The translations under genes and the position numbers were made by a program. From an uncultured Bacteroidota bacterium (GTDB lineage Bacteria; Bacteroidota; Bacteroidia; Chitinophagales; Chitinophagaceae): 9,064 bases of DNA. The stretch lies in NCBI GenBank assembly GCA_903906615.1, contig CAIVKT010000356.1, positions 1-9,064 of the forward strand, given 5' to 3'. Positions 1 to 5,538 of the stretch are shown one piece after another (the stretch's first letter is position 1; each line of letters begins with the position of its first letter). Under the pieces are notes generated by a model. That model was given only the letters and a program-made list of their open reading frames with translations, was not told the DNA's origin and did not search any database.

Positions 1-22
1 CGCCGTATATGGCGGTGTTTTT
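1..22 (+). terminator. Possible terminator remnant of an upstream gene
   Basis: The first 14 bases form an imperfect palindrome (CGCC at 1-4, GGCG at 11-14, with a G-T and a T-A pair inside), and a run of five T follows at 18-22. This resembles an intrinsic terminator, but the stem is short and the window edge cuts off any longer left arm. The T run also overlaps the expected -33 region of the purB promoter, so it may have another role or none. Confidence 0.22.
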
Positions 23-40
23 ATCGCAGTTTGTTTATCC

Positions 41-48
41 TATCTTTG
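41..48 (+). promoter_or_regulatory. Bacteroidota -7 box for purB
   Basis: TATCTTTG is an exact match to the TAnnTTTG consensus of the Bacteroidota housekeeping sigma factor. A T-rich stretch at 18-22 lies at about the right distance for a weak -33 element (consensus TTTG). The box ends only four bases before the purB ATG at 53, so the predicted transcription start falls on or next to the start codon. That implies a leaderless or nearly leaderless mRNA. Confidence 0.6.
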
Positions 49-52
49 CCGC

Positions 53-1402
53 ATGGAACTTAACGCACTCACTGCCATCAGCCCTATAGACGGGCGTTAT
101 CGCTCACAGCTCGCCACTCTTGCTCCTTACTTTTCCGAATTCGGGCTTATCCGTTACCGGGTGAGGGTAGAGGTGGAGTATTTCCTGTTCCTTGCGGAGA
201 AAAAAGTGATAAAACTGCCAGCTGCTGTAAAGCCGGCTAAGTTGCGTGCCATATATCAGGATTTTACAGAGGCCGATGCCATGCAGATAAAAGGCATTGA
301 AAAGACGACCAATCACGATGTAAAAGCTGTGGAGTACTTTCTTAAAGACAAGCTGAATGCCCTGGGTGCAGGCGAAAGCGTGGAGTGGATACACTTCGGC
401 CTTACCTCGCAGGATATTAATAATACTGCCGTTCCGCTATTATGGAAAGAGGCACTGGAGGAGCAATATCTGCCTATGCTGCAAAACATAGTGCTGAGCC
501 TGCGCAAACTGGCCAAAGAATGGAACGGTATACCCATGCTGGCCCGTACCCATGGCCAACCAGCATCGCCTACCACGCTGGGCAAGGAGTTTATGGTATT
601 TGTAGAAAGACTGGAGGGCCAGATAAAACAACTAAGTCATGTACCATTTGCAGCAAAGTTCGGAGGTGCTACCGGCAATTTTAACGCGCACCATGTAGCC
701 TTTGGCGAGATGGACTGGGAAAAATTTGGCAACGATTTTGTGAACAAAAAGCTGGGGCTGGAGCGCATGCAGTATACCACGCAGATAGAGCACTACGATA
801 ATATCGCAGCCCAGTTTGATGCCCTGAAGCGTATAAACACTATACTCATAGACCTTTGCCGCGATGTATGGCAGTATATATCTATGGAGTACTTTAAGCA
901 AAAGGTAAAGACCGGCGAGGTAGGCAGCAGCGCCATGCCGCACAAAGTAAACCCCATAGACTTTGAAAATGCCGAAGGTAACCTGGGCATAGCCAACGCC
1001 CTGTATGAACACCTGAGCGCCAAGCTACCCATCAGCCGTCTGCAGCGCGACCTTACCGATAGCACCGTACTGCGCAATGTAGGTGTGCCGTTGAGCCATA
1101 GCTTCCTGGCGCTGCGTTCATTAGAAAAGGGGATAGGTAAGCTGCTGCTGAACAAGCAGAAAATGACAGACGACCTGGAGAACAACTGGGCAGTAGTGGC
1201 AGAGGCCATACAAACAGTGCTGCGCCGCGAGAACTATCCTAAGCCATACGAGGCGCTAAAAGAACTGACCCGTGGCAAAACCAGCATAGGCAAGAAAGAC
1301 ATTCATGATTTTATTGAAACGCTAAAGGTAAATGCCAAAATAAAGAAAGAGCTGAAGGCTATAACGCCGCACAACTATACAGGTGTAGCGTTTAAATACT
1401 AA
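53..1402 (+). CDS. purB: Adenylosuccinate lyase (PurB)
   Basis: This 449-residue cytosolic enzyme of the fumarase/aspartase superfamily cleaves fumarate from SAICAR and from adenylosuccinate, two steps of purine and AMP synthesis. Visible landmarks are ISPIDGRY near the N-terminus (9-16), TTNHDVKAVEYF (85-96), LTSQD (117-121), ARTHGQP (164-170) with the expected catalytic acid His167, and the superfamily signature GSSAMPHKVNP (291-301) with the catalytic serine in its Ser-Ser pair. IDFENAEGNLG follows the signature as in the Escherichia coli type of PurB. The length is close to the E. coli enzyme (about 456 residues), so the gene looks complete. The start at 53 is favoured because the N-terminus matches the family start and the next Met is at residue 77. 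There is no ribosome binding site and no room for a leader behind the -7 box at 41-48. The downstream neighbour is convergent, so purB appears monocistronic in this window. The family call is from motifs and is firm. Confidence 0.97.
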   Translation: MELNALTAISPIDGRYRSQLATLAPYFSEFGLIRYRVRVEVEYFLFLAEKKVIKLPAAVKPAKLRAIYQDFTEADAMQIKGIEKTTNHDVKAVEYFLKDKLNALGAGESVEWIHFGLTSQDINNTAVPLLWKEALEEQYLPMLQNIVLSLRKLAKEWNGIPMLARTHGQPASPTTLGKEFMVFVERLEGQIKQLSHVPFAAKFGGATGNFNAHHVAFGEMDWEKFGNDFVNKKLGLERMQYTTQIEHYDNIAAQFDALKRINTILIDLCRDVWQYISMEYFKQKVKTGEVGSSAMPHKVNPIDFENAEGNLGIANALYEHLSAKLPISRLQRDLTDSTVLRNVGVPLSHSFLALRSLEKGIGKLLLNKQKMTDDLENNWAVVAEAIQTVLRRENYPKPYEALKELTRGKTSIGKKDIHDFIETLKVNAKIKKELKAITPHNYTGVAFKY

Positions 1403-1428
1403 TGCTTTATAAAGGCGGAAACAAAAAA

Positions 1429-1565
1429 GCCCTGAAGGGGCGCAATACACCAGCCCGGGGCAACGCCCCGGGTACTCGCGACGGACAACGCCCCCCCCCC
1501 GACTCGCAATACAAAATACCACACGCCCTGAAGGGGCATAATCTCATAGAACAGGGCATCGCCCT
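1429..1565. repeat. GC-rich dispersed repeat element (Bacteroidota type)
   Basis: The gap between purB and the convergent membrane-protein gene holds several symmetrical GC-rich pieces: GCCCTGAAGGGGC at 1429-1441 and again, identical, at 1525-1537; a hairpin at 1454-1472; a run of ten C at 1491-1500; and AGGGC-ATC-GCCCT at 1553-1565. The composition contrasts with the AT-rich gaps elsewhere in the window. Spurious translations contain PARGNAPG on the plus strand and YPGRCPGL and CAPSGLF on the minus strand. From memory, such strings recur in many falsely predicted small proteins in Bacteroidota genomes, which marks this as one copy of a dispersed noncoding element. Its function is unknown; here it sits between two 3' ends. 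The outer limits of the element are uncertain. Confidence 0.7.
1454..1472. terminator. Perfect 8-bp GC hairpin, possible bidirectional terminator
   Basis: CCCGGGGC (1454-1461) and GCCCCGGG (1465-1472) are exact reverse complements with a three-base AAC loop, giving a very stable stem. It lies between two convergent genes, about 50 bases after the purB stop and about 125 bases past the end of the membrane-protein gene. No T run follows on either side, so it is not a classic intrinsic terminator. It could protect 3' ends or merely be part of the dispersed repeat. Confidence 0.4.
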
Positions 1566-1598
1566 ATTACGCCTCGCGCAGGTATATCACCAACACCC

Positions 1599-2918
1599 TC
1601 ATTTCTTCACGCCCAATCCGCTATACACAGCAGGCCAGTAGTCGGTAATGGGGTACACACTCATATAGCCATGGTTCTTGCGGTCGTATAAGATCATGGT
1701 GAGCGTGCAACAAAGGAAGTAAACCGGCAGCAGATAAAAATGCTTTTTGAGATTAGTGTTCTTGAGCGATAGCCCGATGATGATGCCAAACAATGGTAGA
1801 AAATCGAGCATGGTCCTTGCCCCGAAAGACAGTCCATAGCTCCAGCACCACCACGAGCTGTGTATGTAAGCAGTAACGAGCAGGGTAATGAAAGCACCCC
1901 AAATAAGCAGTTTATCAGTCTGCCGGTACCACACAAAAACAAACACAAATGGCAGGAACAGCAGCGGCGTATAAGGGAATACACCATTGTCGTAGCTAAA
2001 CAGGAATTGCCAAAAATGCGGGTGCGAAAAATCAAAACCTTCCTTATCATAAGAGTAGATGAAGAAATGCCCGGTGGAGATATGGTACAGGCAAAAAAGT
2101 ATGCAAGGCATAATGAACCCCGGCAGCAGCGCCAGAAGTGCGGATGGCTTTTGGCGCAGCGCATCAATAAGCATGGTTCGGCTTTCCCAAAGCACGAAGG
2201 GCAGTATAAGCACTATGGATACATTCACAGGCCGGGTAATGAATATGAACCCTGTAAAGAACGAAAGATAAGCCAGGTGCCGCACCGAAAAATGCTGCCG
2301 TAGGCACAGGGAATAATACAGGAACGCACCTATAAGCACAAAAGAATAAATGTGCGAATAAGCAGGCTTATCGGCCGTGAAGTAAAGGATATTGGAGCCA
2401 AAGGCGATCAGCAAAATCGTGAGCGACTGTTGTAATATATTCAGTTGCAACTTCCGCAGAATAGCGAGGAATAGCAACATCCCCAGCAGAAAATAGCAAA
2501 TGCCGGCAATCCCTATCATCTGGAAATAAGGAGGGGAGTAACCCGTTGCCCGGTAGCCGCCCATAGACTCGGTTATATGCGCCCATGCAAAGAACGGCAG
2601 CATCATAAATGCAGTGCCCGGGTAGTATTTGTTGCAGACGTGGCCATCGAACGAATTTCGGTAATCCTGTATGCAGCCGCCTATGGCGCCGCCGCAGGGG
2701 CTGCTCTTTAATTCCACCTGTTCAAAAAAGCCGAAATTGAGATCGTGGTATATGAATATAGCCGGCAGCCACGCATAATATCCCCTGCCATCGGAGCATA
2801 TATTCATGCACACATCGCTTGGCGAGCTTAGCCGTTTATTGAACTGCAACTTTGCAAACACCAGCGTGAGGAGCAGTATCAGTATTAGCGGTATTTTTGT
2901 TGTGAGTTTTGTTTGCAT
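1599..2918 (-). CDS. Multi-pass membrane protein, GT-C glycosyltransferase-like
   Basis: This predicted inner-membrane protein has 439 residues. An N-terminal hydrophobic helix (about 8-24) is followed by a soluble loop carrying SDGRGYYAWLP (42-52). The acidic residue after the first helix is typical of GT-C enzymes, which use lipid-linked sugar donors. The same loop contains four cysteines (37, 41, 75, 82) and a KYYPGTAFMMLPFF segment (97-110). Further hydrophobic helices lie near 132-154, 165-182, 189-205, 213-228, 233-245, 259-279, 317-331, 337-352, 372-384 and 394-411. WWCWSYGLSFGARTMLDFLP (356-375) resembles a conserved late motif I associate with GT39-like proteins of Bacteroidota. The ATG at 2918 is preferred because it starts just before the first helix. 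An earlier ATG at 2990 would add 24 polar residues and overlap the divergent gene. Sugar, acceptor and true activity cannot be read from the sequence; it could be an O-mannosyl or lipid-sugar transferase or a non-catalytic relative. Confidence 0.72.
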   Translation of the reverse strand: MQTKLTTKIPLILILLLTLVFAKLQFNKRLSSPSDVCMNICSDGRGYYAWLPAIFIYHDLNFGFFEQVELKSSPCGGAIGGCIQDYRNSFDGHVCNKYYPGTAFMMLPFFAWAHITESMGGYRATGYSPPYFQMIGIAGICYFLLGMLLFLAILRKLQLNILQQSLTILLIAFGSNILYFTADKPAYSHIYSFVLIGAFLYYSLCLRQHFSVRHLAYLSFFTGFIFITRPVNVSIVLILPFVLWESRTMLIDALRQKPSALLALLPGFIMPCILFCLYHISTGHFFIYSYDKEGFDFSHPHFWQFLFSYDNGVFPYTPLLFLPFVFVFVWYRQTDKLLIWGAFITLLVTAYIHSSWWCWSYGLSFGARTMLDFLPLFGIIIGLSLKNTNLKKHFYLLPVYFLCCTLTMILYDRKNHGYMSVYPITDYWPAVYSGLGVKK

Positions 2919-2975
2919 AAAAGTCTCGCGAAAATAAAAGTAAGGCATATCCTTTATAGAATTGAATTTGCAGGT
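2919..2975. promoter_or_regulatory. Short divergent promoter region
   Basis: These 57 bases must carry the start signals of both the membrane-protein gene (-) and the methyltransferase gene (+) if neither is transcribed from inside its neighbour. On the plus strand, TAGAATTG (2957-2964) and TGAATTTG (2963-2970) each match TAnnTTTG at seven of eight positions. On the minus strand, TACTTTTA (2942-2935) and TATTTTCG (2936-2929) do likewise. No convincing -33 elements or Shine-Dalgarno sequences are seen. The presence of promoters here follows from gene orientation; the exact boxes are guesses. Confidence 0.35.
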
Positions 2976-4343
2976 ATGTTTGCTGAGCAAATGCTACAGA
3001 TACCACCTTCCATATTACAAGACCTGCAAGGTATAACCGGCTTCAATGAGCAGGCATTTGTTGCAGCTCATATGCAGCCACCTCCGGTGTCAGTGCGTAT
3101 CAATGGGGCTAAGGATATTGGGCTGTTTGCCAATAATGAAAAGATACCCTGGTGTAATGGTGGTATATACCTGCCCGAGCGGCCTGTTTTCACGTTAGAC
3201 CCTGCTTACCATGCCGGTGCGTACTATGTGCAGGAGGCATCCTCTATGTTCCTTGATCATATGTTGCGGCATCTGCTGGAAGGCAATACCGGCCTTCGGG
3301 TGCTGGACCTCTGTGCCGCGCCCGGTGGCAAGAGTACGCTGCTGGCTTCTTTATTAGATAAAGACAGCCTGCTCATTGCTAATGAAGTGATACGCACAAG
3401 GGCATCTATACTGGAAGAGAACGTGGCCCGCTGGGGCCATATGAATACCTGGGTAACGAGTAATGACCCGCGGGACTTTACAAAGCTCACCGGTTATTTT
3501 GATGTGATAGTGGTGGATGCGCCCTGTAGCGGCAGCGGCCTGTGGCGCAAGGATGCCCGCGCGATAGACGAATGGAGCGAGGCCAACGTGGAGATGTGCG
3601 GTGAGCGCCAGCAGCGCATACTGGCCGATGTATGGCCTGCCCTTAAAGAGGATGGGATATTGGTATATGCCACCTGCTCCTACTCACCAAAAGAAGACGA
3701 GGAGGTGCTGGACTGGCTGGCGGAGACCTATGACACAGCATCGTGCGTGGTGCCGCTGAAAGAAGAGTGGGGTATCACACAGGTGCAGTCGGGCAAAGGA
3801 ATGACGGGCTATCGTTTCTTCCCCGGCAATGTGAAAGGGGAGGGCTTTTTTATAGCCGCCATCCGCAAGAAGGATGAGGAAGACGAGCTAAGGCCGGCTA
3901 AATACAAGCCCTGCAATGATAAAAAAGCCCACCAGCAAGCGGCATATTTGTTAAATAACACCGACTTTTTGTGCATACCCGGCAAAGAAGATTTTAGCGC
4001 CATACTACCTGCCCACGAGGCCGATCTGCTGCTATTAAAGCACTATGTATACCTGCGGCGCACCGGACTGCCACTTGGTCAGCCCGCGGCAAAAGAATGG
4101 CTGCCCGCCCACGATGTGGCCCTCAGTATAGATAAAAACAAAGACCTGCCCGCCATTGACCTCAGCCGTGACCAGGCATTATTATACCTGAAACGCGAGG
4201 ATATGGGCATTGAAGGGGCGCCAAAGGGCTGGCTGATGGTCAGGTACAACGGCCTGGGCCTTGGCTGGGTGAAATCCTTGGGCAACAGGATGAACAACTA
4301 CCTGCCCAAGCATTGGCGCATCCGCATGGAAATCCCTGAGTAA
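2976..4343 (+). CDS. RsmF-type rRNA (cytosine-C5) methyltransferase
   Basis: A 455-residue NOL1/NOP2/Sun-family enzyme that methylates C5 of a cytosine in rRNA using S-adenosylmethionine. An N-terminal RNA-binding part (about 1-100, with VSVRIN at 38-43) leads into the Rossmann-like domain. SAM motif I is LDLCAAPGGKS (110-120), motif IV is DAPCSGSGLW (181-190) with Cys184, and motif VI is ATCSYSPKEDEEVLDWL (232-248) with the nucleophile Cys234. GEGFFIAAIRK (288-298) closes the catalytic domain. The C-terminal third (about 310-455), with RRTGLPLGQP and a WLMVRYNGLGLGWVK segment, matches the extra RNA-binding domain of RsmF (YebU), which targets 16S rRNA C1407 in E. coli. Position specificity here is inferred. 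The start is the ATG at 2976, with 2991 as an alternative. A TTG start farther upstream at 2913 would overlap the divergent gene and add 21 residues unlike the family. The next gene begins 89 bases downstream behind its own -7 box, so this gene is probably transcribed alone. Confidence 0.9.
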   Translation: MFAEQMLQIPPSILQDLQGITGFNEQAFVAAHMQPPPVSVRINGAKDIGLFANNEKIPWCNGGIYLPERPVFTLDPAYHAGAYYVQEASSMFLDHMLRHLLEGNTGLRVLDLCAAPGGKSTLLASLLDKDSLLIANEVIRTRASILEENVARWGHMNTWVTSNDPRDFTKLTGYFDVIVVDAPCSGSGLWRKDARAIDEWSEANVEMCGERQQRILADVWPALKEDGILVYATCSYSPKEDEEVLDWLAETYDTASCVVPLKEEWGITQVQSGKGMTGYRFFPGNVKGEGFFIAAIRKKDEEDELRPAKYKPCNDKKAHQQAAYLLNNTDFLCIPGKEDFSAILPAHEADLLLLKHYVYLRRTGLPLGQPAAKEWLPAHDVALSIDKNKDLPAIDLSRDQALLYLKREDMGIEGAPKGWLMVRYNGLGLGWVKSLGNRMNNYLPKHWRIRMEIPE

Positions 4344-4384
4344 CACCCATTAACAACGAATTATGACTTTACGTCCAACAGTAG

Positions 4385-4392
4385 TAATTTTG
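4385..4392 (+). promoter_or_regulatory. Bacteroidota -7 box for the LysM gene
   Basis: TAATTTTG is an exact TAnnTTTG match, 40 bases before the ATG at 4433. It predicts transcription from about 4397 and a leader near 36 nucleotides. A well-spaced TTTG at -33 is not evident; TTTA at 4368-4371 is too close. No Shine-Dalgarno sequence precedes the start. Confidence 0.45.
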
Positions 4393-4432
4393 GGCATAAT
4401 TGTTGTACTTTTCAAGACCAAATCCGCTGACT

Positions 4433-5290
4433 ATGTTAAAGCACTTACTGGTAGTTGTATTATTTATATGTTCGCTTAATGCTGATGCACAGGTTGCCGA
4501 TAGTTTATTTGTGATACATAAAGGCACCGGCTGGATCGTAAAATACCAGGTGAAACAGGGCGAAACACCGCATATGCTGGCCCAGCGTTTTTATATCACT
4601 GATCCCGTTTTGGCATACGCCAACGAACTGGAAAGCATGAAGTCTGTGACACCCGGCAGTATCATCAATATACCTGTGAAACCCGAAAACTACTTTACAG
4701 TAAGGCAACCATTGGCCGACCGCCAGGAACTCTATTATCATGTGGTGCCTAAGGATGATATTGCGCTGCTGAGTACTTACGCAGGCATCACCAAGAGCGA
4801 TATGCGCGAATGGAACAATCTGAAAGGTAACACACTCACACCCGGACAAACGCTTTTTGTAGGCTGGATAAAGCTCATCACCCACGATACCTCCAATCCC
4901 GCAAGCGAATTGGTTTACCCTTCTGTAGAGAAGGTCGGTACTACCACAGCTACTACGCCAATGAAAGTAGCCGGTGGCCTGGATACTGCCTACGACCGCC
5001 AAACCAATAACGGAACTAATGTGCTGACCGAAAAAGGTACCGCGGTGTTTTTTGAGAAAACAGGCAAGAGCAATATTTTCTACGCATTCCATAACTCTAC
5101 CCCCCGTGGCAGTGTGATCAAAGTGACCAACCCCGGCACCGGGAAATCTATCTTTGTAAAAGTCCTCGGCCCTATACCGGACACCAAGCAATACTCCGGC
5201 AGCATCATCGGCATAGCTACGGCAGCAAAGGAGACCCTCGGCGTTACAGACACCAAAGCTTGGTGCGAGCTGTCTTATTCTCCTAATTAA
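4433..5290 (+). CDS. Secreted double-LysM protein with RlpA-like barrel domain
   Basis: A 285-residue exported protein. Residues 1-20 form a signal peptide (Lys4, a hydrophobic LLVVVLFICSL stretch, likely cleavage after ADAQ). The ATG at 4433 was chosen because it opens this signal; a TTG 33 bases earlier would add a polar extension. Two LysM modules follow, at about 37-81 (YQVKQGETPHMLAQRF through TPGSIINIPV) and 101-145 (YHVVPKDDIALLSTYAGIT through TPGQTLFVGWI), which bind the GlcNAc-containing peptidoglycan backbone. After a Thr/Ser/Asn/Pro-rich linker (about 151-195), residues 200-280 resemble the double-psi beta-barrel of RlpA: GTAVFFE, AFHNSTPRGSVIKVTNPGTGKSIFVKV in two consecutive pieces, and ATAAKETLG. 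His220 lines up with the RlpA histidine, but the DRGP motif carrying the proposed catalytic Asp is replaced by VLGPIPD. A non-catalytic peptidoglycan-binding or scaffold role therefore seems more likely than lytic transglycosylase. It acts in the periplasm. The gene ends exactly where the octamer array begins. Confidence 0.82.
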   Translation: MLKHLLVVVLFICSLNADAQVADSLFVIHKGTGWIVKYQVKQGETPHMLAQRFYITDPVLAYANELESMKSVTPGSIINIPVKPENYFTVRQPLADRQELYYHVVPKDDIALLSTYAGITKSDMREWNNLKGNTLTPGQTLFVGWIKLITHDTSNPASELVYPSVEKVGTTTATTPMKVAGGLDTAYDRQTNNGTNVLTEKGTAVFFEKTGKSNIFYAFHNSTPRGSVIKVTNPGTGKSIFVKVLGPIPDTKQYSGSIIGIATAAKETLGVTDTKAWCELSYSPN

Positions 5291-5378
5291 GTTAATAAGG
5301 TAACTGGTTAATTCGTTAATTAGTTAAAAGGTTAACAAGTTAAAGAGTTAGCTAGTTAATAGGTTAACTGGTTGGTCT
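5291..5378 (+). repeat. Left octamer array: 11 units of GTTAANNN
   Basis: Beginning on the base after the LysM stop codon are eleven contiguous 8-base units without a single insertion or deletion: GTTAATAA, GGTAACTG, GTTAATTC, GTTAATTA, GTTAAAAG, GTTAACAA, GTTAAAGA, GTTAGCTA, GTTAATAG, GTTAACTG, GTTGGTCT. Eight keep GTTAA exactly, while the last three bases vary widely. Translation in any frame gives nothing protein-like. An 8-base period cannot hold a constant reading pattern, so this is noncoding. It is paired with an inverted array at 5403-5532. The function is unknown. Confidence 0.85.
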
Positions 5379-5400
5379 GGAAATCTTTAAATAACTATTG

Positions 5401-5408
5401 CATATTTG
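5401..5408 (+). promoter_or_regulatory. Weak -7-like box between the two octamer arrays
   Basis: CATATTTG matches TAnnTTTG at seven of eight positions. It lies in and just past the 24-base spacer (5379-5402) that separates the inverted arrays, the only part of the gap not made of octamers. If used, it would place the whole right array in the leader of the GT9 gene. No good -33 element accompanies it, so this is tentative. Confidence 0.25.
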
Positions 5409-5532
5409 CCTGATTAACCCTTTAATTAATTAACCAATAGCCCTTTTAACTAATTGCCTGATTACCCTTTTATCTAATTAACTTTTTTAACCAGTTGCCC
5501 CTTTTAACCAATTAACTAATTACCCTTTTAAC
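5403..5532 (-). repeat. Right octamer array: 16 units of NNNTTAAC (inverted copy)
   Basis: Reading the plus strand, the units are TATTTGCC, TGATTAAC, CCTTTAAT, TAATTAAC, CAATAGCC, CTTTTAAC, TAATTGCC, TGATTACC, CTTTTATC, TAATTAAC, TTTTTAAC, CAGTTGCC, CTTTTAAC, CAATTAAC, TAATTACC, CTTTTAAC. Single extra bases occur at 5483 and 5500. On the minus strand these are GTTAANNN or GGNAANNN units, the same family as the left array. CTTTTAAC recurs three times, each following CC or CCC. The array ends six bases before the GT9 start codon. Confidence 0.85.
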
Positions 5533-5538
5533 TGAAAA

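Noticed and set aside
1402..1641. Open frame of 79 codons starting at the purB stop
   Set aside because: It translates the GC-rich repeat (ALKGRNTPARGNAPG...), a pattern I associate with false small proteins in Bacteroidota, and it runs into the convergent gene.
1860..2303. Open frame of 147 codons on the plus strand
   Set aside because: It is the antisense shadow of the membrane-protein gene, with a highly basic, low-information translation.
2913..2975. Upstream TTG start for the methyltransferase
   Set aside because: It would overlap the start of the divergent membrane-protein gene and add 21 residues that do not fit the family. The ATG at 2976 is better.
4400..4432. Upstream TTG start for the LysM protein
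   Set aside because: It would place eleven polar residues before a well-formed signal peptide that begins at the ATG at 4433.
4505..5191. Open frame of 228 codons on the minus strand
   Set aside because: It is antisense to the LysM gene, which has a signal peptide and recognisable domains; the reverse translation has none.
5291..5532. CRISPR array
   Set aside because: Units are 8 bases with no spacers, the orientation flips midway, and no cas genes are near.
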